Origin: Pontibacterium sinense
GTDB taxonomy: Bacteria; Pseudomonadota; Gammaproteobacteria; Pseudomonadales; Balneatricaceae
Assembly (NCBI RefSeq): GCF_015209595.1
Contig: NZ_JADEYS010000010.1
Coordinates: 1 to 64,000 of the forward strand
Direction: 5' to 3'
Length of the DNA stretch: 64,000 nucleotides
In this document: positions 25,255 to 33,660 of the stretch, piece by piece
How positions within the stretch are numbered: position 1 is the first letter of the stretch
Layout of the letters: the number at the start of each line of letters is the position of its first letter
Notes under the pieces: model-generated
Database searches by the model: none
What the model was told of the DNA's origin: nothing
What the model saw: the letters and a program-made list of their open reading frames with translations, nothing else
Position numbers and translations under genes: made by a program

Positions 25255-25728
25255 ATGGCTGGTCGATCTGAAAAACTGGAAAAATACCGTCCCGCAAGTG
25301 ACAACTTCGAGATTGATGAGTTTCCGTTTTATTGGGTAGCCCGTCTGAACTCCTTGTACGCCATGGAGATGGAAAAGACCCTGAAGCCGATGAATATGGA
25401 TATCTCCCGTTGGCGTGTGGCGATGTTGTTGCGTATTCATGGAGAGCTGAGTATCTCTGATATTGCGGAACATGCACTGGGCAAGCTGCCGACCATTACC
25501 AAGATCGTCTACCGTATGAGGGATGAGGGCTTGGTGGATGTGAATACATCCGAAACCGACGGTCGAGTGACAGTCGTAACACTCACTGATCAGGGGCACG
25601 AGAACGTGGAAAGCGTTCTGGAAGGCACTCAGAGCGTTTTCAAAAAAGCATTTAAAGGCTTTACGGAGCCTCAGATTCGCAAAAGTAATCAGCTGTTACG
25701 TAAGCTGTTCGATAACTTGTCGGACTGA
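25255..25728 (+). CDS. iacR: MarR-family regulator of the iac cluster
   Basis: A 157-aa MarR repressor. The winged helix covers about 60-125, with ISDIAEHALGKLPTITKIVYRM as the HTH and DGRVTVVTLTDQG as the wing. Size and position beside iacH fit IacR, the MarR-type repressor of indole-3-acetic acid catabolism that is released by IAA. It is transcribed in the direction of the cluster but is separated from iacH by about 600 bp holding a terminator and the likely operator. The effector is inferred from gene context. Confidence 0.78.
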   Translation: MAGRSEKLEKYRPASDNFEIDEFPFYWVARLNSLYAMEMEKTLKPMNMDISRWRVAMLLRIHGELSISDIAEHALGKLPTITKIVYRMRDEGLVDVNTSETDGRVTVVTLTDQGHENVESVLEGTQSVFKKAFKGFTEPQIRKSNQLLRKLFDNLSD

Positions 25729-25761
25729 TATCCCCCTAATCTTCACTCATTTTTCTTAGTG

Positions 25762-25790
25762 AAAAATGCCAATCCTTTAGCATTTTTTCC
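25762..25790 (+). terminator. Terminator after iacR
   Basis: AAAAATGC (25762-25769) and GCATTTTT (25780-25787) form an 8-bp stem with the T run included. It separates iacR transcription from iacH. Confidence 0.65.
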
Positions 25791-25948
25791 TTCCTGTTTG
25801 ACCTATTTTACATATTTTCGGTTGTGATCACGGCTGTGCTTTATCGGTTCTTTGTCTGATTTATGCACAAAAAACCTTCTGCTATTTTTCTAACTTTTTT
25901 CATCTTTTACGCCTGTTTTCTCGTCTGAATTTTAATTTATTCCTTCGT

Positions 25949-25988
25949 TTTTTGTCTGTTTTTGTCTGTTTTTGTCTGTTTTTGTCTG
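25949..25988. repeat. Four tandem copies of TTTTTGTCTG
   Basis: A perfect 10-bp unit repeated four times in the iacR-iacH gap. Ten bp is one helical turn, so the array could phase a protein or bend DNA; it may also be simple slippage. Confidence 0.75.
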
Positions 25989-26179
25989 GATTTTGGTGCT
26001 AATAAAGCAACAATCTGTCCTTCTGATGTTAAGAATAGGGTTCATTCTTGAAACAGCGGTTGTGTTGTTTTAGGTCGAATTTCCTACGTAATTCGCTGTT
26101 TTAACTAAAAATTCGTCCATTTTTACTGTCTTTTGGTTTTGCATGTGCGAAATGTATTTGCTTGGATTGTTGAAATTTA

Positions 26180-26213
26180 AATAGTTGACAATTCAAGTGA
26201 ATATTACGATTCT
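26180..26213 (+). promoter_or_regulatory. Candidate iacH promoter and operator
   Basis: TTGACA (26185-26190) is followed 17 bp later by a poor -10 (GATTCT). It sits in an imperfect palindrome (AATAGTTGACA ... GTGAATATT, core TTGA-CAAT-TCAA), a plausible MarR-type site. It lies about 120 bp upstream of the iacH start. Confidence 0.35.
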
Positions 26214-26334
26214 GAAATGGCGCTACAGAGGGCAGAAACTAATCAGGATGTTCCGGATAGTTACCCATGCTTCATCAAGCCCTTCTGTAAGCAGCGTCAT
26301 ACGAACAACTAAAACAAAAACGAGCGGTAGGCGG

Positions 26335-27450
26335 ATGACTGTATTTTTTCAGCGTTTTTTTCAAGGTGGCGACAGTTGGTCGGTGGCTGTGAAAGACACC
26401 ATCGATGTAGCGGGCTGGCCAACCAAAGCAGGTTGCCGGGCGCTGGACGATGCAAAGCCTGCTGAACGGAATGCAGATGTTGTACAAGCGGCACTGGATG
26501 CTGGCTGTCGTCTGGTGGGGAAAACCAATACCCACGAGCTCGCTTACGGTATGACCGGCCTGAATGAATGGGCGGGCACACCTGTAAATCATCGCTATCC
26601 GGACCTGATCCCGGGTGGCTCTTCTAGTGGCTCAGCGGTAGCAGTGGCCTCAGCGTTGGCCGATTTTTCAATTGGTACCGACACCGGCGGTTCGATCCGT
26701 GTCCCGGCTGCGTGTTGTGGCGTATATGGCCTCAAGCCAACATTCGGCCGCATCAGTCGCCGTGGTGCGATGCCAGCTGAAACATCACTGGATTGTGTCG
26801 GTCCGTTTGCTGACTCCAGCGAAATGCTGATCAACGCCATGAAGGTTCTTGATCCGGAATTTTCCCCACTCAATGGCCTGAGTGAAATTCGACTGGGTAT
26901 GGTGTCCGTTGATGTCGATCCACTGATTCAGAGCACAGTTGCGCGGTTTATTCAGCGTACCGAGCTGACCACTGAAGAAGTTGAGCTAACAGGCATGCAT
27001 GAGGCTTTTGTGGCCGGTATGAGTCTGATTAACGCGGAAACCTTTGCAGCATGTGGCCATCTGCTGGCAACCGGAAAGGTGGGTGACGATGTCGCGCAGC
27101 GATTAGCAAAAGCCAAAGACACTTCGCCGGCTGACATTGTGCAGGCTGAAGCTGTTCGCGCTCGATTTACCCGTGAGGTTGATCTGGCGCTCGAAACCGT
27201 CACTGCACTGGTCATGCCTACACTGCCAGCTTTTCCGATGTCTCTGGCCGATGCGCAGGCAGGCAAAACCGATCTGCAGATCTCGGCGCTGGTACGACCC
27301 TTCAATCTTTCTGGCCATCCGGCCCTGACCATCCCTTTAGAAACCGAAGATCAGCGACCTGTTGGATTGCAGCTGGTGGGGCGTAAAGGGGATGACGAAC
27401 TGCTATGTGAACTTGCTCGGATCATGAGCGCCTTTATTTCCCAATCCTAA
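26335..27450 (+). CDS. iacH: Amidase-signature hydrolase, IacH
   Basis: A 371-aa amidase-signature enzyme. The Ser-cisSer-Lys triad is visible: Lys in VAVKDTIDVAG, cis-Ser in GGSSSGSA, nucleophile Ser in TDTGGSIRVPA. In iac clusters the amidase-like IacH is thought to act late in conversion of indole-3-acetic acid to catechol. The start is the ATG at 26335; the frame stays open back to a TTG at 26185, but that part lacks family resemblance and overlaps the promoter region. It is 24 bp from iacA. Confidence 0.8.
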   Translation: MTVFFQRFFQGGDSWSVAVKDTIDVAGWPTKAGCRALDDAKPAERNADVVQAALDAGCRLVGKTNTHELAYGMTGLNEWAGTPVNHRYPDLIPGGSSSGSAVAVASALADFSIGTDTGGSIRVPAACCGVYGLKPTFGRISRRGAMPAETSLDCVGPFADSSEMLINAMKVLDPEFSPLNGLSEIRLGMVSVDVDPLIQSTVARFIQRTELTTEEVELTGMHEAFVAGMSLINAETFAACGHLLATGKVGDDVAQRLAKAKDTSPADIVQAEAVRARFTREVDLALETVTALVMPTLPAFPMSLADAQAGKTDLQISALVRPFNLSGHPALTIPLETEDQRPVGLQLVGRKGDDELLCELARIMSAFISQS

Positions 27451-27474
27451 TAAGAACAGAGTGGAGCCTGAACA

Positions 27475-28623
27475 ATGCCTTCCAACGTTTTAGATAAGTC
27501 CGCCTGGGGTGGTGCAGAGGAGTTTGATTCTCTGCTCGCAGACATCCGCAGCCGCCGTCAGGAATTCGAAGATCAGAAATATATCTCACAGGATATTATC
27601 GAGCGCTTTAAGCAGATCGGTGTTTACCGTTCGCTGGTACCTGAGCGTTTTGGTGGCGATGCCAAGTCTCCGTCTGAATTTCTGCAAATGGTGGAAGCGA
27701 TCTCCGCTGCAGACGGTTCTGCAGGTTGGGTTGCCAGCTTTGGCATGTACCCGATGTATCTGGCGTCCCTGCCGGTAGAAACCATCGAAAAGGTGTGGAA
27801 AGAAACTCCGGATGTGGTGTTTGCCGGTGGCATTTTCCCGCCACAACCCGCCAAGCGTGTCGAAGGTGGATTTCAGGTCAAAGGCCGCTGGCAGTTTGGC
27901 AGCGGTTCGATGGGCGCGACGGTGTGTGGCGTGGGCATTATGCCGGATGACGGCGAATCTCTGCCGCGTATGGCCGTGATGCCACGTGAAAAACTGACTA
28001 TCGAGAAAACCTGGAATGTCATTGGCATGGTGGGTACGGGTTCTCATGATCTGGTCGTTGATAACGTGGTGGTGCCCGAAGACTGGACTTTCACTCGCGG
28101 TGGTAAACCTAATCTAGACGACCCGTTCTTCAAGTATCCCTCTCTGGCGTTTGCCGCGCAGGTGCTGTCTGTCACTACGCTGGGTCTGGCGCGTGAAGCG
28201 ATCGATGTTGTACGCGGCATGGCGGCAGGGCGTAAATCGGTCACTGGTGCACCGAATCTGGGTGAACGCGAATACGTACAGATCGAGATCGCTAAGGCAG
28301 AAGCCAAGCTGCGCTCCTCCCGAGCATTCTTCTTCGAAGCCACGGATGACGCCTGGGAGGTGATCATCTCCGGTGGGCAGCCAACACCTGACCAGGTCAG
28401 CATGATCCGTCTGGCAGCTACCAACCTGACGCATGAATGCGCAGAAGCGATCCGTATTGCCTACGAGGTCTCCGGTATGACGGGGGCGTACAACGATCAT
28501 CCGCTGTCCCGCATCCTGCGTGATTCACACATGTGTACCCAGCACGCCTTCATGGGCGCGATCACCTACAAAAATGCCGGAGCTATGTTGTTCGATCACA
28601 AACCCCTGCCGGGTTATCTGTGA
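27475..28623 (+). CDS. iacA: Flavin-dependent monooxygenase, IacA
   Basis: A 382-aa protein with acyl-CoA dehydrogenase fold, like group D two-component flavin monooxygenases (HsaA, HpaH C2, DszC). Features include YRSLVPERFGGDAKSPSEFL, GRWQFGSGSMGA and NVIGMVGTGSHDLVV. IacA performs the first oxygenation of indole-3-acetic acid using reduced flavin, which IacG at 44416 can supply. AGAGTGGAG precedes the ATG. It lies at the head of iacA-B-I-C-D-E. Confidence 0.88.
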   Translation: MPSNVLDKSAWGGAEEFDSLLADIRSRRQEFEDQKYISQDIIERFKQIGVYRSLVPERFGGDAKSPSEFLQMVEAISAADGSAGWVASFGMYPMYLASLPVETIEKVWKETPDVVFAGGIFPPQPAKRVEGGFQVKGRWQFGSGSMGATVCGVGIMPDDGESLPRMAVMPREKLTIEKTWNVIGMVGTGSHDLVVDNVVVPEDWTFTRGGKPNLDDPFFKYPSLAFAAQVLSVTTLGLAREAIDVVRGMAAGRKSVTGAPNLGEREYVQIEIAKAEAKLRSSRAFFFEATDDAWEVIISGGQPTPDQVSMIRLAATNLTHECAEAIRIAYEVSGMTGAYNDHPLSRILRDSHMCTQHAFMGAITYKNAGAMLFDHKPLPGYL

Positions 28624-28681
28624 TCCGACCGTAATCCTGACTGAATCTGACCAAGACACACAATAAATAAGAGTGAGAGTT

Positions 28682-29041
28682 ATGAGCGAAAACACTACAC
28701 ACCGGGTTCTTTTCTGCATTGGCGTTAATCAGAACTTTATGGATGCACAGCAAAGCGAGATGGGCGATGTATGGCAGGCGTTCAGCGCGATGATGAAAGG
28801 CATTGCTGAACTGCCGGATGTGAACGTGCTGGGCATCATGGATGACGACCGCATTCAGGTCGGGCCGTCCACCTCTTCGCCTTGGACCGCTTACATCATG
28901 GCCGATGTGCCGGATTTGGAAACCGTGATTGCTGCCTGTGATTTCTTCCGTAGCACGCCGGTGGGTGATGGCACGTACAAGCTGTGGAAGTACTGCAAAG
29001 TTGAGGCTCGTATCGGCCGCGAACTCGTTGTTCCTGCTTGA
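28682..29041 (+). CDS. iacB: IacB protein of unknown function
   Basis: A 119-aa protein (RVLFCIGVNQNFMDAQQSEMG near the start) matching the small IacB found after iacA in indole-3-acetic acid clusters. Length and alternating beta-alpha pattern suggest a ferredoxin-like or dimeric alpha/beta-barrel fold. No catalytic assignment is secure. The start ATG at 28682 is preferred over a GTG 9 bp upstream. Confidence 0.72.
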   Translation: MSENTTHRVLFCIGVNQNFMDAQQSEMGDVWQAFSAMMKGIAELPDVNVLGIMDDDRIQVGPSTSSPWTAYIMADVPDLETVIAACDFFRSTPVGDGTYKLWKYCKVEARIGRELVVPA

Positions 29042-29075
29042 TTTCTGGCCTGATAACTGGATCGGAGTTGAACTG

Positions 29076-29597
29076 ATGGCTACCCGCGAAACTGTTGCTT
29101 CACTGTCGAAACGCCTGCAGGCCTTTGAGGATGAAAAAGCGATCCGGACCTGTATGAACCAGTACATGTACCTCTGCGACATCCTTGATGTGGGTTTCCC
29201 GCTGGATGATCTGATGGTGCTCTTCACTGAAGACGCTGTCTGGGAAGGCCGTGGTCGCCGCTATGGCAAAACTTTCGGTCAGCATCAAGGCAAGGATGCG
29301 ATCCGCGCCATGTTTGCCAAGTACACCCAGCCGCCCGCGCACTTCGACACCAACGTGCATTTTCTGACCAGTGAGCTGATCGATGTGCAAGACGGTGAAG
29401 CCACCGGTAGCTGGGTTCTGCTGCAGACCTCCACTTTTAGCAGCGGTAAGTCACAGCTGAGCAGTGCCCGTTTGAGTGTGAAGTTTCGCTGTGATGACGG
29501 CATCTGGCGCATGAACCACTTTCAGACCGAAAGCTTATTTAACCGACCGGTAACGACACCTTGGGATCAGCCCGCTGATCTGCCTGTACCTGAATGA
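29076..29597 (+). CDS. iacI: SnoaL-like (NTF2-fold) protein, IacI
   Basis: A 173-aa NTF2/SnoaL-like protein: an N-terminal helix (LQAFEDEKAIRTCMNQYMYL) precedes the cone-shaped fold ending RMNHFQTESLF. This matches IacI, a small accessory enzyme of the iac set whose step is not settled. The ATG at 29076 has GGAGTTG upstream. The frame extends further 5' only by running through iacB out of frame. Confidence 0.75.
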   Translation: MATRETVASLSKRLQAFEDEKAIRTCMNQYMYLCDILDVGFPLDDLMVLFTEDAVWEGRGRRYGKTFGQHQGKDAIRAMFAKYTQPPAHFDTNVHFLTSELIDVQDGEATGSWVLLQTSTFSSGKSQLSSARLSVKFRCDDGIWRMNHFQTESLFNRPVTTPWDQPADLPVPE

Positions 29598-29651
29598 TAC
29601 AGCCTGTTCCGGCCGTGAAAATTGAAACAAATAATAAGAATGGGGAACCCC

Positions 29652-30929
29652 ATGACCGACATGATTGACGTAAAACCCGTAGTTGCAGACTACGAGAGCC
29701 TGATTAAACCGGACAAGGTCCACACCTCTTTGTACTCCCACCCGGAGATTTTCGAAGAAGAGTTGGACAAGATCTTTAATAACACCTGGGTTTGGGTAGG
29801 TCACGAAAGTGAAGTGCCGGACGTAGGTTCTTATAAAACCGCGATGATTGGTCGCCATTCGGTGATTGTCAGCCGTGACCGTAAGAAAAATATCCACGTC
29901 CTGCTGAACCGCTGTCGCCACCGCGCTGCCACTGTGTGTGAAGGCAAAAAAGGCAAGACCAAAAGCTTCATGTGCCCATACCACGGCTGGGGTTACTCAC
30001 TGGACGGTGCGCTGCGTGCAGTCCCTAAACCAGAAGAGTACGAAGGTGTCTTCGAAAAATCCGAACTGCCGTTGGTGAGCCTGCGCTTTGAAACCTATCA
30101 GGGCCTGATCTTCGCAACCTTCAAAGAAGATCTGGAGCCGCTGGAAGATTTCCTCGGTGGTGCAAAGAAATGGATCGATCTGTTCATTAAGCAAGGCGGT
30201 GGTTATCCACTGAAAGTGCTGGGCGATCACCGTTTCCGTTTCCCGGGCAACTGGAAGATCCAGCTGGAAAACACCACGGATGCGTACCACTTCCCAATCG
30301 TTCATAAGTCGTTTGTTTCCTCCGTGGATGACCAGACCGCTGAAGTATTCGACTTCCTCGACGGTGAAGGTCACGTGGAAGATCTGGGTAACGGTCACAG
30401 TGTGATGGTGATGATCCCTGAGCTGGTGGATCTGGACAACGATCTGGAAGCCGCGATTCCTGAACGTTTTCAGGCGTTGGCAGATGAACTGGCTGCAGAA
30501 GGTCATTCTGATCTGGAAGTCCGTCGTATGGTGCGTGCCGTTGGCGGTTCCGGTTTCAACCTGAACCTCTTCCCGAACGTTGCTTGTTCCATGGCGTTCT
30601 TCCGCACCTTGGTGCCGATATCCGTGAACGAGACTGAAATTCATCACGTTGCACTGGGTGGCGAAGGTGCGCCGAGTGGATTTAACCAGATGCGCATGCG
30701 TTTGCATGAACATTTTCAGGGACCGATGGGCTTTGGTACGCCGGATGATGCGGAAGCATGGGAGCGAGTACAGAAAGGTTCTCAGGCGGGCAGTGACGAG
30801 TGGATTCTGCTCAACCGGGGTCAGTCAAAACTGACAACCAGCCCGGACGGTAACGTGTCCGGTGCGGTGTGCTCAGAGACCGGAATGCGCGCTGCTTACC
30901 AGCAGTGGAAAAAGATGATGACCGTCTGA
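29652..30929 (+). CDS. iacC: Rieske dioxygenase large subunit, IacC
   Basis: A 425-aa oxygenase alpha subunit. Rieske ligands are C88/H90 (CRH) and C108/H111 (CPYHGW). The catalytic iron triad begins D210, H213, H218 (TTDAYHFPIVHKS). It pairs with IacD and receives electrons from IacF. In IAA catabolism the IacCDF system helps convert the oxidised indole ring to catechol. An upstream in-frame ATG at 29640 is possible; I prefer MTDMIDV at 29652. Confidence 0.88.
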   Translation: MTDMIDVKPVVADYESLIKPDKVHTSLYSHPEIFEEELDKIFNNTWVWVGHESEVPDVGSYKTAMIGRHSVIVSRDRKKNIHVLLNRCRHRAATVCEGKKGKTKSFMCPYHGWGYSLDGALRAVPKPEEYEGVFEKSELPLVSLRFETYQGLIFATFKEDLEPLEDFLGGAKKWIDLFIKQGGGYPLKVLGDHRFRFPGNWKIQLENTTDAYHFPIVHKSFVSSVDDQTAEVFDFLDGEGHVEDLGNGHSVMVMIPELVDLDNDLEAAIPERFQALADELAAEGHSDLEVRRMVRAVGGSGFNLNLFPNVACSMAFFRTLVPISVNETEIHHVALGGEGAPSGFNQMRMRLHEHFQGPMGFGTPDDAEAWERVQKGSQAGSDEWILLNRGQSKLTTSPDGNVSGAVCSETGMRAAYQQWKKMMTV

Positions 30930-30955
30930 ACGACTGATAATGGAGAGACAGAACA

Positions 30956-31435
30956 ATGACCGATTTGAATTTGCTGAATCAGGTGACGGCGTTCATCAAC
31001 ACCGAAGCCGACATGCTGGATTTTGATGAGTATCAGGCGTGGCTGAACCTGTGGACCGATAACGGTGTGTACGTTGTGCCGATCGATCCAAACGAAACCG
31101 ATTTCGCCAATACGCTGAACTTCGCCTACGACAAAGCTGATATGCGCAAACTGCGTGTGGCTCGCCTGGAAAGTGGCGAAGCGGTATCCACCCAGACTAC
31201 AGATAAGACGGTTCGTGCCATGTCCCGTTTCCGCATTCTGGACAGCAACGACACACATGTGACCGTACGTTGTGCGATGAACCTGAGCGAATGCCGTCAC
31301 GGTAACCTGCGCAGCTATCCGGCTGATGTGACTTACACGCTGCTGAAAGCGGACAACGAATTCCGTATTGAGGAAAAAGTGATTCGCCTGCAGAACTCCG
31401 ACGCGTATCTCAGCAGCATCGGCTACATCCTGTAA
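30956..31435 (+). CDS. iacD: Rieske dioxygenase small subunit, IacD
   Basis: A 159-aa ring-hydroxylating oxygenase beta subunit with NTF2-like fold. WLNLWTDNGVYVVPID and the C-terminal FRIEEKVIRLQNSDAYLSS are characteristic. It assembles with IacC, probably as alpha3beta3, and is structural rather than catalytic. GGAGAGA precedes the ATG. It is 26 bp from iacC and 10 bp from iacE. Confidence 0.85.
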   Translation: MTDLNLLNQVTAFINTEADMLDFDEYQAWLNLWTDNGVYVVPIDPNETDFANTLNFAYDKADMRKLRVARLESGEAVSTQTTDKTVRAMSRFRILDSNDTHVTVRCAMNLSECRHGNLRSYPADVTYTLLKADNEFRIEEKVIRLQNSDAYLSSIGYIL

Positions 31436-31445
31436 GGAGGTGATC

Positions 31446-32210
31446 ATGAACCAGACTACACAGGACTCAAAACAGGTTGCACTGGTGACGGGTGCAGCAC
31501 AGGGGTTGGGCAAAGCGATTGCTCAGAGCCTGTTCAATGCGGGCTTTGCGGTGGTGATCACTGATGCCAACGAAGCGGGTGCTGCAGAGACCGCGCGCGA
31601 GATCGACGCAACCGCTGAACGTGTGCTGGCTTTGAAGCTGGATGTGTTGCTCAAAACGGACTTTGAAGCGGCACTGCACGCGTCGATTGAACGCTTCGGT
31701 AAGGTCAGCGCGCTGGTGAACAATGCTGCGATGACCCCGACCACACCCGTGATGGAGATCTCTCCAGAAGAGTTCGACAAGGTGGTGAGTGTGAATCTGC
31801 GTGGCACCTTCTTTGGTTGTCAGGTGTTTGGTCAGTACTTTGCCGACAACGGCTACGGTCGCATCGTCAATATGGCGTCACTGGCGGGGCAAAACGGAGG
31901 CACTGCATCGGGTGCTCACTATGCCTCCACTAAAGGCGCAATTCTGACCATGACCAAGATCTTTGCTCGTCAACTGGCCGAGTCAAAAGTGACGGTTAAC
32001 GCGGTTGCGCCGGGCCCGATGGATCTGCCGTCTGTGCGTGAACTGGTGCCTGCTGAGCGTCTGGAACAGATCATCAACGACATGATCCCGGTGAAAGAAC
32101 TGGGTAACGCAGACTTTGTGGCGGATATGGTCACCAAGCTGGCGGGACCTGATGCCTCTTTTGTCACAGGTGCAGCCTGGGACGTAAACGGCGGGATCTT
32201 TATGCGCTGA
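31446..32210 (+). CDS. iacE: Short-chain dehydrogenase, IacE
   Basis: A 254-aa SDR. The cofactor motif is TGAAQGLGKAI, the NNAAM strand follows, and the catalytic Ser (NMASLAG) and YASTK are in place. IacE acts early, after IacA, on the hydroxylated indole acid to give an oxindole-type intermediate. The ATG at 31446 follows AAGGAGGTGATC (31435-31446 region), a full match to the 16S rRNA 3' end; this fixes the start rather than the GTG at 31440. A long palindrome follows the gene. Confidence 0.86.
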   Translation: MNQTTQDSKQVALVTGAAQGLGKAIAQSLFNAGFAVVITDANEAGAAETAREIDATAERVLALKLDVLLKTDFEAALHASIERFGKVSALVNNAAMTPTTPVMEISPEEFDKVVSVNLRGTFFGCQVFGQYFADNGYGRIVNMASLAGQNGGTASGAHYASTKGAILTMTKIFARQLAESKVTVNAVAPGPMDLPSVRELVPAERLEQIINDMIPVKELGNADFVADMVTKLAGPDASFVTGAAWDVNGGIFMR

Positions 32211-32220
32211 TCCGAACCTT

Positions 32221-32346
32221 CGTGAAAGCTACTGCGCTTGATAATACCGCGTTAAAAATCAGCTCAAAGTGCTCATTTACTGCTCGTAAACTGCGCCTTT
32301 TCGCCAATTTTTGCCTTGTCTTATCTGCGCTCGTAACGCTTTCACG
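32221..32346. repeat. Long imperfect palindrome (intergenic repeat)
   Basis: A 126-bp palindrome centred on TTTAC-TGCTC-GTAAA (32276-32290). Outer arms are CGTGAAAGC (32221) and CGCTTTCACG (to 32346), with scattered matches between. It lies between iacE and iacF and has the same plan as the repeat at 40005-40122. It may act as a transcript-stabilising or terminating hairpin. Confidence 0.65.
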
Positions 32347-32399
32347 CCAGTTCGGTCGCCGGGGAAAACCGGCAAGAACTAATTTGTAAGGGTGACATC

Positions 32400-33356
32400 A
32401 TGAGCGATCAATTAATCGACGTAGTTATTAGTAAACGTGAGGATCAGGCCGATGCAGTGGCGGTGTTTGAACTCACAGCCAAAGACGGTGCCGACCTGCC
32501 AGTATTTGAAGCGGGTGCCCACATTGATGTGCATGTGACACCCGACATTGTGCGTCAGTATTCTCTTAGCAACGATCCGGCGAGCACGGATCATTATCGT
32601 CTGGGTATCTTGCAAGATCCTCAGTCTCGCGGTGGTTCTGACGCGATTCATGCCAATTTCAAAGCGGGTACTGAACTTCAGGTCAGTGCGCCGCGTAATC
32701 ACTTTCCGCTGAATCTGGATGCCGAACGTACGGTATTGATCGGTGGTGGTATCGGCATTACGCCAATGCTGACAATGGCTTACACCTTGCAAGCGGCCGG
32801 TAAAGAGTTTGAGTTGCACTACTGCTGCCGTACTCGTGGTAGTGCGGGTTTCCTCGATGAGCTGGCCGCGCAGTTTGGTGACCGAGTACACCTGCACTTT
32901 GACGATGCTGGTGATGATCAGCGTTTTAACCCGGAGCAGGTACTGGTGCCCGCGGTTGATGGTTCGCATATGTATGTTTGTGGTCCATCCGGCTTTATGG
33001 ATTGGGTGATTGGTACCGCTGAATCGGTGGGTTACGCCAAAGACAATATTCACTTTGAGTACTTCAACGTAGACGTCGATACCAGTGGCGTGAGCTTTGA
33101 AGTGGTCGCCGAGCAGAGTGGTGTCTCGGTGATCGTTGGTGAAAACCAGACCATCGTGGATGCGCTGGCTGAGGCTGGCATCAAAGTGGATGTGTCCTGT
33201 GAACAGGGTGTGTGTGGCACCTGTTTGTGTGACGTGCTGGAAGGTACGCCAGAGCATAACGATAAATTTCTGACTGAGGAGGAGCGTGAGGATAACGATC
33301 AGATCGTACTCTGCTGCTCCCGTGCGAAAACCGACAAGCTGGTGCTGGATATCTGA
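32400..33356 (+). CDS. iacF: Ferredoxin-NAD(P)H reductase component, IacF
   Basis: A 318-aa reductase of the phthalate dioxygenase/VanB type: FMN-binding domain with RQYSLSND, NAD domain with GGGIGITPML and CGPSGFM, and a C-terminal plant-type 2Fe-2S domain with CEQGVCGTCLCDV plus a final Cys in VLCCS. It passes electrons from NAD(P)H to the IacCD Rieske oxygenase. It comes after the palindrome, 190 bp from iacE, and before the TRAP genes. Confidence 0.88.
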   Translation: MSDQLIDVVISKREDQADAVAVFELTAKDGADLPVFEAGAHIDVHVTPDIVRQYSLSNDPASTDHYRLGILQDPQSRGGSDAIHANFKAGTELQVSAPRNHFPLNLDAERTVLIGGGIGITPMLTMAYTLQAAGKEFELHYCCRTRGSAGFLDELAAQFGDRVHLHFDDAGDDQRFNPEQVLVPAVDGSHMYVCGPSGFMDWVIGTAESVGYAKDNIHFEYFNVDVDTSGVSFEVVAEQSGVSVIVGENQTIVDALAEAGIKVDVSCEQGVCGTCLCDVLEGTPEHNDKFLTEEEREDNDQIVLCCSRAKTDKLVLDI

Positions 33357-33660
33357 TATCGGGTAGCAGGGCGTGTGCTCCGCAGGTGAGCGTCTCCAGC
33401 ATGAGATACCGCTGATCTGCCGGGCACTTTAGTGCAGCCGACTGACCGGGTGAGGGCAGAGGTCTGTCTTTAAATGGTTGAAAAGTAAACTATTTGGTAA
33501 TCCCGAATCTGTTGGCAGTTCTATCTGAAGTTCTATCTGAAGTTACATAGCTACATTCGCTAAAGCCCGCCTGAAACCGGGTTGCAGCATTCTTTGGTAA
33601 ATAACAATAAATAGGCGTGGCTCAGGCCAGAAAACGCCGCTATACCAAGAGAAAAGAAGC
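33357..33660 (+). other. Gap before the TRAP operon with a 12-bp tandem repeat
   Basis: AGTTCTATCTGA occurs twice in tandem (33518-33541) and a third partial copy follows (AGTTACA). The rest of the 300 bp is non-coding. A separate promoter for dctP is likely here, but no clear boxes were seen. Confidence 0.5.
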
